A stretch of 64,000 bases of DNA from CALMEC01 sp964531025. GTDB taxonomy: Bacteria; Actinomycetota; Thermoleophilia; Miltoncostaeales; Miltoncostaeaceae. The translations under genes and the position numbers were made by a program. How positions within the stretch are numbered: position 1 is the first letter of the stretch; each line of letters begins with the position of its first letter. The stretch is from the NCBI GenBank assembly GCA_964531025.1, contig CAZHDY010000001.1, positions 62,001 through 126,000 on the forward strand, given 5' to 3'. The notes under the pieces were generated by a model, which searched no databases, was not told the origin of the DNA, and saw only the letters and a list, made by a program, of their open reading frames with translations. This document shows positions 18,901 through 24,344 of this stretch, in pieces.

Positions 18901-21393
18901 ACCTCCACCCCGATCCCGGCGAGCCCGTCGGTCGAGCTGGAGAAACGGGCCGGCGCTGTCGTGGACGCCAACGGCTCAGGCCGTGTCGATGCCGGTGACA
19001 CGATCGCCTACACCTTCACGGCCACGAACACCGGTACCGTCACCCTCGACCCCGTCACGGTCAGCGATCCGATGCTGGGTGGAGTGGTCGGCTGCCCGGC
19101 CGGTCCACTGGCACCGGGTGCGGCCGTCGACTGCGGTCCGGCCGTCCACGCGCTCACACAGGCGAACCTGAACGCCGGGCAGATCGAGAACACCGCGGGC
19201 GTCGTGGGCGTGTCGCCGGCGGGTACGGAGGTCGTCGACACGGCCACCATCACCACTCCGGTCCCGCAGGCGCCGTCCATCGAGCTCGACAAGCGGGACC
19301 AGCTGATCGACCCGGACGGCGACGGCCCCAGCGCCGGGGACAGCATCCGCTATACGTTCGTCGTCGCGAACGCCGGCACGGTGACCCTGGATCCGGTCAC
19401 GGTCAGCGATCCGATGCTCGGCGGCACCATCACGTGTCCGGCCGGCGCCCTCGATCCGGGAGCGACGATCACCTGCGGACCCGCCGACCATGTCATCAGC
19501 CAGCAGAACATCGAGGATGCCGCCGTCACCAACACCGCCACGGCGGTGGGCACGCCGCCCAGTGGCCCCGTGGTCACGGGTACGGACTCCACCACCACGT
19601 CGATGACGCGCGATCCCCGGATCACGATCGAGAAGAGCGCAGGACCCATCGTCGATGCCAACGGCAACGGAGCCGTCGATGCCGGCGACACCATCGACTA
19701 CAGCTTCCTCGTCCGCAACCCCGGCAACGTCCTGCTGAACGCCGTCACCGTCGACGATCCTCTCGTGGGCTCGGTCACCTGCCCGCCGGGTCCGCTGATG
19801 CCGGGGGCAAGCGTCACGTGCGGCCCGGTCACCTACACCCTCACCTCGGGCGATATCGCCGCGGCCCAGGTGACGAACACGGCCACGGTCACGGGTACGC
19901 CGACCATCGGCGACCCGGTCACGGACAGCAGCACGATCACCACACCGGTCCACGCGGCGGCGATGGACTTCGACAAGCAGGCCGGCGACGTGGTCGACGC
20001 CAACGGTGACGGGCGTCCCAGCGTCGGAGACACCATCACCTACGGGTTCACCATCCGGAACACAGGGAACGTGCCGCTCGATCCCGTCACGGTCAGCGAC
20101 CCCCTGGTCGGTGCCGTGAACTGTCCCGCCGGACCGCTGGCCCCGGACGAGACACGTGGCTGCGGCCCCGTCGTCTACACGCTCACCGCGGCCGACATCG
20201 CGGCGGCACAGGTCGTGAACAACGCCACCGCGACAGGTACCCCGCCGGGCGGATCCCCGGTCATGGTGTCCGCGACGACGACCACTCCGGTCCGGGCTCC
20301 CGCCCTCGGCATCGACAAGCGGGCCGGATCCGTGGTCGACGCCAACGGCAGCGGTGGGAACGACGCCGGTGACACCATCACCTACACGTTCGTCGTGACG
20401 AACACCGGAAACCTGCCCGTCGCCGACATCACGGTCGGCGACCCGAGACTCGCCGCGGTCACCTGCCCGGCGGACACCCTCGACCCCGGTGCCTCCATGA
20501 CGTGCACCGCACCCGCGTACGTGCTCACCGACGCCGACCTCGACACGGGACAGGTCGTCAACCAGGCCACCGTATCGGGTACTGCGTCCAACGGAGTGGC
20601 GGTGAACGGTCAGGACTCGGTGACCGTGGCCACCCCGCGGGCCCCCGCACCCCCTCCGGCCCCGGCGATCGACCTCGTGAAGACGGCCGACCCGGTGGTC
20701 GACCGCAACGGCAACGGTCTGGACGCCGGTGACACCATCACGTTCCGCTTCCAGGTGACGAACACCGGCAACATCGTTCTGGACGACATCCGGGTCGCCG
20801 ATCCCAAGGTGGCTGCGGTGACCTGCCCGGCGACGTCCCTCGCCCCGGGCGCCACCATGACCTGCGTCTCGACGCCGTACCGGATCACCATCGCCGACCT
20901 CAACCGCGGCCGTGTGGACAACACCGCCATGGTCCGTGCCGCGCCGCCGGGTCTCCAGGTGGTCGTCAAGAGCGGTTCGACCGTCGTACCGATTGCCGGC
21001 AGGCCGCGGCTCACCGTCACCAAGACCGCCAACCGCACGAGCGTGCGCGCCGGTGGCCTCGTCACGTACACGATCCGCGTCCGCAACACCGGTCGCGGCG
21101 CCGCCCGCAACGTCCAGGTGTGCGACCTGATCGCATCCAACGTCAGCGTCGCCGGATCCGGCGGAGGACGCCTGCGGGCCGGACGCCTCTGCTTCGCTCC
21201 CATCCGCACCCTCGGCATCGGCCGGTCGACGACCTACCGTGTGGCGATGCGTGTCAACCGCGCCACGCGGACGCGCACCACGGTCAACCGGGCCGTCGCC
21301 CAGGCGGCCAATGCATCCACCGCCGTCGCGCGCCGGACCGTGCGGGTGCATCCGCTGCAGCGCTCGGTGAAGCGCGTCCCCGTCACCGGCTGA
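6916..21393 (+). CDS. Giant secreted DUF7507/DUF11 repeat protein (about 4825 residues)
   Basis: One uninterrupted frame. The start chosen is GTG at 6916, with GGGAG upstream and outside the lipoprotein gene; the frame is open back to 6709. Order: signal peptide (about 7-34); a ~275-residue N-terminal domain rich in Asn, Ser, Thr and Tyr with paired cysteines, possibly a lectin-like jelly roll; a DUF11-like domain (about 310-435); 37 tandem repeats of about 115 residues (440-4695); a final degenerate DUF11 domain (4696-4825) ending in arginines and VPVTG. Each repeat starts with a K-A-G strand and an acidic VDANGNGRVDAGDTI-type loop, then TGNVTL, SDP, a CP...C pair, YTLTQADVDAG and NTATASG. 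No LPxTG motif or terminal membrane helix is visible. An extracellular adhesive or structural fibre is likely; ligand and anchoring are unknown. Confidence 0.92.
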   Translation: MERRPRMRRGFRAILGFGVMILAVAVGTGIAHGAPGVPEAPIQRYLENFENGIGNGAGDAQGVHTSANSAPSYTGANGETYSAATDWRNGNRCNGIVMSYNNSTLPSWAAPPNTNRCGQAAFGSYYGVRSIARAMGQFNGTGDNEHIVSSYSECDVTRTDTAGACPTIGSGATDGIMFRTSENLITTVPGRYYRMGVDVIHANCDSPNSTTVQSNDPRYQLRLRTGPNAGDYTTIGGEINACRPNSARTQLSVNKPQGGAPMTAFGLRYLSEAVRYTGSQMGLSLHNNTGATGGNDGGFDNVRILDVTPSLDKSFSPSPIPVGGTSTLTFTITNTTDLLAKPDWSFTDTLPTGVVVANPAGIGGTCVQASGTTAFTRTATPGSNTITVAGGDLTAGMTSCTITVNVTAANPGTYTNGPANVTSPLIPPDPAQLQVLGSWITLTKTAGEIVDANGNGIPDAGDAITYSFVVTNNGNAAVTGLSVTDPLFGTVTCGVPTLAAGETRPCTPRTYTLTQADVEAGVRTNTATATGTVYGVTVTSNSSTSTPIPSTPRIAVDKTAGAINDLDSNGDDAGDTIVYSFVVTNTGNRPLTSIAISDPKVGSISCPPASALAPGASRICNSATYTLTQDDVNAGVVNNTATVTGTPPTGSAVIGTDSTSTSIPPSPAIAIVKTAGPIVDVDGNGPDAGDTIAYMFAVRNAGNVTLNSIAVSDPLVGPVTCPPGPLSPGATVNCVAGVYTITQADVDAGVVDNTATASGTPPTGGPVTGSGSATRTITRTPALTFDKAIGGGIVDVDGNGPDAGDTIAYTFTIQNTGNVTLTSVTVSDPKVGPVTCPPGPLAPGATASCTAAPYVLTQADVDAGAVNNTATASGTPPSGPPITQSDTTSTAIVSAPGIQLTKATDGVIVDPDGNGPDAGDMITYTFTIRNTGNVTLDPVTVSDPKVGPVTCPDGPLAPGATVNCTPVTYSITQADVNLGAVVNSATASGTPPSGPAVTHTHGTSTPVPPLPSLVLDKVAGNVFDADGDGRQNAGDTITYTFTVTNTGNVTLNPVTVNDPTVGPVTCPDGPLDPGAIANCSAVYTLTQADVDAGAVNNTATASGTPPTGSPVTHEDSTSVTVPADLAISLDKAAGGGIVDVDDNGRVDAGDTITYTFAVTNMGTVTLAPVTVSDPKVGPVTCPAGSLAPQATVDCDPVTYTITQADIDAGVVANTATATGTPPSGPVATATDTVDIPVARTPVFTFDKVTDGTVVDANGSQREDAGDTIIYTFTIQNTGNVTLASVTVSDPKVGSVTCPPGSLAPGATVSCTAAPYVLTQDDVDAGVVDNTATASATAPFGPPITRTDSTSTPISQVPGIELTKGTDDGIVDADGNGPDAGDTITYTFAVRNAGNVTLDPVTVSDPMVGPVTCPPGSLAPGATVNCSAAPYVLTQGDVDAGVVDNTATASGTPPAGPAVTGEGSTTTPISQVSGIELTKGTGGGIVDVDDNGRVDAGDTITYTFAVRNAGNVTLNSIAVSDPKVGPVACPPGSLAPGAAVNCSAAPYVLTQGDLDAGEVTNTATASGTPPAGPAVTGEGSTTTPIARIPGVELTKGTDGGIVDVDDNGRVDAGDTITYTFAVRNAGNVTLASVTVSDPKVGAVTCPVGALASGATVNCSAAPYVLTQADVDAGEVVNTATVTGTAPGGATATDQDSTTTAILRTPRLVLDKATDGGIVDANGSLRPDAGDEITYTFTVRNAGNVTLASVTVSDPKVGPVTCPTGALAPGATVNCDAVVYVITQADVDDGAVENTATASGTPPAGPAVTSSDTTSTPIPPGPAITLQKVAGALVDADGNGPDAGDTITYTIAVTNAGNVTLDPVVVSDPMVGAVTCPAGPLVPGATMDCDPVVYTLTQADVDAGMVTNTATATGTTPTGALVTATGSTETPITPDPELRLTKTAGSIVDANGVNGVDAGDTITYTFAVTNAGNVTLDPVVVSDPMVGAVTCPAGPLVPGATMDCDPVVYTLTQADVDSGEVNNSATATGTPPSGPAVTDDDSTTTSITRSPAIALDKQAGPIVDANSDGRVDAGDTVSYAFVIRNAGNVTLNPVTVSDPMLGPVTCPLGPLAPGATVGCDPIAHTLTQADIDAGSVNNLATASGTPPSGPAVTATDGTSTAIPAGPDITLHKGSGGIVDTNVTLRPDAGDTITYTFAIENTGTVTLDSLTISDPMVGAVTCPPGPLAPGDTVDCDPVNYTITQADVDAGVVTNLATGSGTPPSGPVVMDDDSTTTSITRVSSLELTKGDSPVGDANANGRADAGETITYTFTVRNTGNVTLDPVTVSDPMVGVVTCPPGSLAPGASFDCDTATYALTQADIDAGVVDNIAVATGIAPNGDAATDDDSTTTLIPAAPAVGLDKQAGPIVDANANGRVDAGDTITYTFTVRNTGNVTLNPVSVSDPMVGAVTCPAGPLSPGATRNCDPGVYTLTQTDIDAGMVRNTATATGTPPTGDPVDGEGSVTTVVPTTLSIDLDKDAGPIVDANASGRQDAGDAITYTFTIRNTGNVTLDPVTLSDPKVGPVTCPSGPLAPGATRNCDPVVYTLTQADIDAGEVVNLAGVVGVSPSGFEVVDTATTTTAVTQEAGFTFDKEAGSISDANDNGRADAGETITYTFAVTNTGTVTLNPVTVSDPLVGPVTCPSGPLAPGATRNCDPVVYTLTQADIDDGVVNNTATATATPPSGPVLTEDDSTTTPIPAAPAVGLDKQAGPIVDANANGRVDAGDTITYTFTVRNTGNVTLDPVTVSDPMVGAVTCPSGPLAPGAIVDCDAVTYALTQGDVDAGVVDNVATASGTSPTGTVVTGVDSTTTPVATAPSVALDKQAGPIVDANANGRVDIGDTITYTFAIRNAGTVTLDPVTVSDPTVGPVTCPTGPLAPGATVDCDPVVHALTSADLDAGAVNNIATATGTPPSGDVVTSTDATSVVIPPDAGIVLDKQAGSIVDADGNGRVDAGDTITYTFAIRNSGTVTLDQVTVSDPMVGAVTCPAGPLGAGVIRNCDPVVYTLTQADIDAGEVVNLAGVVGVSPSGFEVVDTDGTTTSVPQVATISLDKGAGPVVDTNGTLRPDAGDTITYTFAVTNTGTVTLDPVTVSDPMLGTVTCPVGAVAPGATVNCGPVSYTLTQADVDAGVVTNSATASGTPPSGAAVTGSDSTTTTITPASAITLDKQAGPIVDANGSGRVDAGDTIVYTFTVRNAGNVTLNPVTVSDPKVGAVTCPPGPLAPGASVSCDPATYVLTQADVNAGQVTNTATASGTPPTGPAVTGDGTVTTSVPAVASLSLDKRNQVIDPAGDGPNPGDVIRYTFIVENTGTVTLDPVTVNDPMLGGAVTCPPGPLDPGETVTCGPADHTITQQNMDAGVVNNTATASGTPLTGPVVTGTDSTTTPLARTPEIALQKQAGPIVDANGNGRVDAGDTVAYTFRVTNTGNVTLNPVVIGDPMLGGAVSCPAGSLAAGAFVECGPVVHTLTQANVNAGQVVNQAGAVGVSPTGVEVVDTASTTTTITPAPAIALDKQAGPIVDANGNGRVDAGDTITYGFAIQNTGNVTLNPVTVSDPKVGAVTCPAGPLAPGGPVSCTAVVYTLTQDDIDTGAVNNGATASGRPPTGDAVSATDSTSTAVPASPAIALDKQAGPIVDANGSGRVDAGDTIAYTFRVTNTGTVSLTAVGVNDPMLGTVTCPVGEVAPGATVNCDAVVYALTQDDLDAGRIVNTATVSGAPPTGDPVTGSDTVTTTVPAVASLALDKQAGPIVDANGSGRVDAGDTILYTFVVENTGTVTLDPVTVGDPKVGAVTCPVGEVAPGATVNCDAVVYALTQTDLDAGRIVNTATASGTPPAGDPVTGSDTVTTAVPTAASLTLDKQEGPITDANGNGRVDAGDTITYGFAIQNTGTVTLDPVTVSDPKVGAVTCPAGPVTPGTPVSCGPVTYTLTQADVDAGVVNNTATAAGTPPTGDAVTATDSTSTPIPASPSVELEKRAGAVVDANGSGRVDAGDTIAYTFTATNTGTVTLDPVTVSDPMLGGVVGCPAGPLAPGAAVDCGPAVHALTQANLNAGQIENTAGVVGVSPAGTEVVDTATITTPVPQAPSIELDKRDQLIDPDGDGPSAGDSIRYTFVVANAGTVTLDPVTVSDPMLGGTITCPAGALDPGATITCGPADHVISQQNIEDAAVTNTATAVGTPPSGPVVTGTDSTTTSMTRDPRITIEKSAGPIVDANGNGAVDAGDTIDYSFLVRNPGNVLLNAVTVDDPLVGSVTCPPGPLMPGASVTCGPVTYTLTSGDIAAAQVTNTATVTGTPTIGDPVTDSSTITTPVHAAAMDFDKQAGDVVDANGDGRPSVGDTITYGFTIRNTGNVPLDPVTVSDPLVGAVNCPAGPLAPDETRGCGPVVYTLTAADIAAAQVVNNATATGTPPGGSPVMVSATTTTPVRAPALGIDKRAGSVVDANGSGGNDAGDTITYTFVVTNTGNLPVADITVGDPRLAAVTCPADTLDPGASMTCTAPAYVLTDADLDTGQVVNQATVSGTASNGVAVNGQDSVTVATPRAPAPPPAPAIDLVKTADPVVDRNGNGLDAGDTITFRFQVTNTGNIVLDDIRVADPKVAAVTCPATSLAPGATMTCVSTPYRITIADLNRGRVDNTAMVRAAPPGLQVVVKSGSTVVPIAGRPRLTVTKTANRTSVRAGGLVTYTIRVRNTGRGAARNVQVCDLIASNVSVAGSGGGRLRAGRLCFAPIRTLGIGRSTTYRVAMRVNRATRTRTTVNRAVAQAANASTAVARRTVRVHPLQRSVKRVPVTG
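8233..21000 (+). repeat. 37-unit tandem array of ~345-bp coding repeats
   Basis: Thirty-seven units counted by their opening motif (x-K-x-A-G-x-I-V-D-A-N). Units average 345 bp. Most differ by many synonymous changes, but several blocks are identical at DNA level, for example 14637-14753 with 16017-16133 (117 bp, exactly four units apart). Two units (about 16858 and 19279) are a shorter subtype opening with K-R-N/D-Q. Four units (about the 19th, 23rd, 27th and 32nd) carry a VGVSPxGxEVVD ending in place of the usual SGTPPxG. Confidence 0.95.
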
Positions 21394-21448
21394 TCCGCTC
21401 TCCGGGCGTCCATCCTGGCGCCGACGCGACGGTATCCCGGAGATCGAT

Positions 21449-21466
21449 GCCGATGGATCCATCGGC
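21449..21466. promoter_or_regulatory. 18-bp perfect palindrome upstream of the SDR gene
   Basis: GCCGATGGATCCATCGGC is a perfect dyad 48 bases before the SDR start. A TATCAT box follows at 21480-21485, so the palindrome would overlap a -35 region. It could be an operator or a hairpin ending the giant transcript; it has no loop, which favours an operator. Confidence 0.3.
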
Positions 21467-21513
21467 GGGGTCGGGCGACTATCATCGCGCGACACTCACC
21501 CAGGGGGAACGAG

Positions 21514-22287
21514 ATGGGACGTTTCGAAGGACGCGGGATCGTGGTGACCGGTGCCACAAAGGGACTGGGCCGTGAGACGGCTCTGCTTTTCGCCGAACAG
21601 GGCGGCTTCGTCGTCGGTATCGGCCGCAACGTGGACGAGGGACGCACGCTGGAGGAGGCCTCCGCGGATCTTCGGGGCGAGGTCCGATTCCTTGCCGGAG
21701 ATGTCCGTGACGAGTCCTGCCACGACGCGGCGGTGGCCGCGGCACTCGACGGGGCCGGTCGCCTGGACGCCTACGTGAACAACGCCGGCATCCTCGGTCC
21801 GGAAGGCCCGCTGCACGAGACGAGCCTCGACGCCTGGGAGGAATTGAACGCGGTCAACATGCGCGGCACCTTTCTCGGCTGTCGTGCGGCCATCCGCCGG
21901 ATGCGCGAGAACGGCGGCGGATCGATCGTCAACATCGGCTCGATGCTCTCGCTGAGCGGCGACCCGTTCCTCACCTCGTACGGCGCGACGAAGCACGGTG
22001 TCGTGGGACTGGCCCGTGCCATCGCCGTCGACTACGCCCCGGTGGGCATCCGGTGCAACAGCGTCCTTCCGGGTGACATGGAGACGCCGATGATCCTCGA
22101 GTACTTCGCCGCGAGCCCCGATCCGGATGCCGCACGCGCCGAGATGGAGGGCGCCTACCCGGTGAAGCGCATCGCCCACCCGCGCGAGGTGGCGCAGGCC
22201 GTGGCGTTCCTCTGCTCGGATGACGCCTCGTTCATCACGGGCACCGAGATCCTCGTGGACGGGGGCCTGCTGGCAAAGGCCTACTGA
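21514..22287 (+). CDS. SDR-family NAD(P)-dependent oxidoreductase
   Basis: A 257-residue classical short-chain dehydrogenase/reductase. It has the cofactor motif TGATKGLG (residues 12-19), the structural NNAG motif (about 89-92), the catalytic Ser in NIGSMLSLSG and the YGATK catalytic Tyr/Lys pair (about 156-160), and the C-terminal segment FITGTEILVDGG typical of the family. The start ATG at 21514 is preceded by CAGGGGGAA. The substrate cannot be told from sequence; the FabG-like pattern is shared by many alcohol and ketone oxidoreductases. It is convergent with the helicase gene, 25 bases apart. Confidence 0.9.
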   Translation: MGRFEGRGIVVTGATKGLGRETALLFAEQGGFVVGIGRNVDEGRTLEEASADLRGEVRFLAGDVRDESCHDAAVAAALDGAGRLDAYVNNAGILGPEGPLHETSLDAWEELNAVNMRGTFLGCRAAIRRMRENGGGSIVNIGSMLSLSGDPFLTSYGATKHGVVGLARAIAVDYAPVGIRCNSVLPGDMETPMILEYFAASPDPDAARAEMEGAYPVKRIAHPREVAQAVAFLCSDDASFITGTEILVDGGLLAKAY

Positions 22288-22312
22288 TCGCGGTGCGGGA
22301 TGCGGGAGCCGC

Positions 22313-24100
22313 CTACTTCCCCTTGCGTGGCCGGTAGGGCTTCTCGAAACGCTTCTTCGACGATCCACCGCCGGGCCGCTCACCCGCGCGCCCGCGCTTC
22401 GGCGGTCGGCCACCCGGGCCGGACGAGGGACGCCGTACGACGTGTCGCGGTGGTGCGCCCTCCTGCCCCTTCGGTACCCGTCGGATCGTGATGCCGGCCT
22501 CGCCGGTGCCGTTCTTCTCGACCATGGCGGCGAACGCCTCCGCACGCTCCCGCGTGATCTGGAACTGGGTCTCGGTGTCGTAGATCCGGATGGAGCCGAC
22601 GTCGCGGCCCTTCACGCTCCCGGACTTACAGATGAGCGGCAGAAGCCAGCGGGGATCGGCGCGGTGCCGGTGCCCGATCGAGACCCGGAACCAGACACCG
22701 CCCTCGAACGAGCGATGGTCGCGGGGCGCCTTCCCCTTGCCGGCGGCACCGCTCGCCCCCGGACGCTCGGGACGTTCCCGTTTCGGGTGGAGCTCGACCT
22801 CGATGAGCTCCTCCGCCGACGGCCGTGATCCGGACTGCAGGCGCACGTACGCCGCGGCGAGGCTCTCCGGCGTGTGGGCCTCCACGAGGGCGCGCACGAG
22901 TGCCTGCTCCTCCGCCTCCGGTGTGGTGCCGAGCACCGGGTCGTTCAGGATGCGCTCGCGATCACGCTCCTCGATCTGCGCGATCGTCGGGGCGGCCACG
23001 ACCTCGGCGGTGAGCTTCGCCATGCGGAGGACACGCGTCGCCGCCCCCCGGCGGTGGACCGGCACGATCAGGGTGCAGACGCCCTTGCGTCCCGCGCGGC
23101 CGGTGCGTCCGCTGCGGTGCAGCAGGGTGTCGGGGTTGGACGGGATGTCCGCGTGGATCACGAGGTCCAGCTTGGGGAGGTCGATGCCGCGTGCGGCGAC
23201 GTCCGTCGCCACGCACACCCGTGCCCGGCCGTCACGCATGGACTGGAGTGCGTTGGTGCGTTCACCCTGGCTGAGCTCGCCGGACAGCGCGACCACCGAG
23301 AAACCGCGGTCTCCAAGACGGCTGGCCAGGTGTCGCACGGCCTCGCGCGTGTGACAGAAGACGATGGCACTCTGTGAATCGTGGAAGAGCAGCGTGTTGA
23401 TGATCGCGTTCTCGCGGTCGGCCGCGGCGACGATCACCTGCCGGTACTCGATGTCGGCGTGCTGGTCGGTCTCACTTGTCACCGTGACGCGTCGTGCGTC
23501 GCGCTGGAACCGTGACGCGAGATCCTCGATGGATCGGGGCACCGTGGCCGAGAAGAGAAGCGTCCGCCGCTCGTCCGGGGCGGCGGCGAGGATGAACTCG
23601 AGGTCGTCGCGGAAACCGAGGTCCAGCATCTCGTCCGCCTCGTCGAGGACGACGGCCTGGACGGTGCCGAGGTCGAGCGACCCGCGCGTGATGTGGTCGC
23701 GGAGCCGGCCGGGTGTTCCGACCACGATGTGGGCGCCGCGTCCCAGGGTGCGACGCTCCGTCCGGTAGTCCATGCCTCCGACGCAGGTCGCCAGGCGGGC
23801 GCGCGTCCCCTTGTAGAGCCACGACAGCTCCCGCTCCACCTGCAGGGCGAGCTCGCGGGTCGGTGCGACCACGAGCGCCAGCGGGACGGCCACGTCCTCG
23901 AAGGTGGGGTCGTCAGCGAGGATGGTCCGTGCGACCGCGATGCCGAAGGCCACGGTCTTGCCCGACCCCGTCTGGGCGGAGACGAGCAGATCCTCCTGCC
24001 CGACGCCGAGCACGGCATCCTGGACCGGGGTGAGCTCGGTGTATCCGCGCTCCTGCAGGGCGGCCGCGAACGACGGGGCCATGGGGGTCTGTTCGATCAA
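22313..24100 (-). CDS. DEAD-box ATP-dependent RNA helicase (DeaD/CshA-like)
   Basis: A 595-residue RNA helicase. It shows the Q motif (YTELTPVQ), Walker A AQTGSGKT, the LDEADEML box, the SAT motif and HRSGRTGRAGRKG, in two RecA-like domains (about 10-375). A C-terminal DbpA-type RNA-binding domain follows (about 470-545), then a Lys/Arg/Gly-rich tail suited to nonspecific RNA contact. Roles in ribosome assembly, cold adaptation or mRNA turnover are known for this family. The start is TTG at 24100 with GGAAG upstream; an ATG six codons in (24082) lacks a ribosome site. The gene is divergent from the LLM oxidoreductase, with a 244-base shared region in which I see no clear element. Confidence 0.92.
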   Translation of the reverse strand: MIEQTPMAPSFAAALQERGYTELTPVQDAVLGVGQEDLLVSAQTGSGKTVAFGIAVARTILADDPTFEDVAVPLALVVAPTRELALQVERELSWLYKGTRARLATCVGGMDYRTERRTLGRGAHIVVGTPGRLRDHITRGSLDLGTVQAVVLDEADEMLDLGFRDDLEFILAAAPDERRTLLFSATVPRSIEDLASRFQRDARRVTVTSETDQHADIEYRQVIVAAADRENAIINTLLFHDSQSAIVFCHTREAVRHLASRLGDRGFSVVALSGELSQGERTNALQSMRDGRARVCVATDVAARGIDLPKLDLVIHADIPSNPDTLLHRSGRTGRAGRKGVCTLIVPVHRRGAATRVLRMAKLTAEVVAAPTIAQIEERDRERILNDPVLGTTPEAEEQALVRALVEAHTPESLAAAYVRLQSGSRPSAEELIEVELHPKRERPERPGASGAAGKGKAPRDHRSFEGGVWFRVSIGHRHRADPRWLLPLICKSGSVKGRDVGSIRIYDTETQFQITRERAEAFAAMVEKNGTGEAGITIRRVPKGQEGAPPRHVVRRPSSGPGGRPPKRGRAGERPGGGSSKKRFEKPYRPRKGK

Positions 24101-24344
24101 GAAGCTTCTTCCGAAAAGCGGCGTCTAACGCTGGGCCGGGCGAGGAGAACCTCACCCGTCCGTACAGGGTGCGCCTGGTGGACGACGCCGGACGATCGCC
24201 GGGTCGGTCGGTCAGTGTAGTGCACTTCGCTGTGTCGGCGGTGCCCTCCTCCATCCATGGTGACCCGGGGCCGGTGGCTGAGACGGTCAGCGGGTGCGAA
24301 TCTGCCATGGTTTCCCGTGTCAGCATCCGCGACCCCGGGGACAC

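Noticed and set aside
10297..21495. Very long minus-strand open frames opposite the giant gene (10297-13422, 13723-17421, 18976-21495)
   Set aside because: They are rich in Arg, Asp, His and Gly, repeat with the same period as the plus-strand units, and have no ribosome sites. They result from codon usage of the repeat protein read in antisense.
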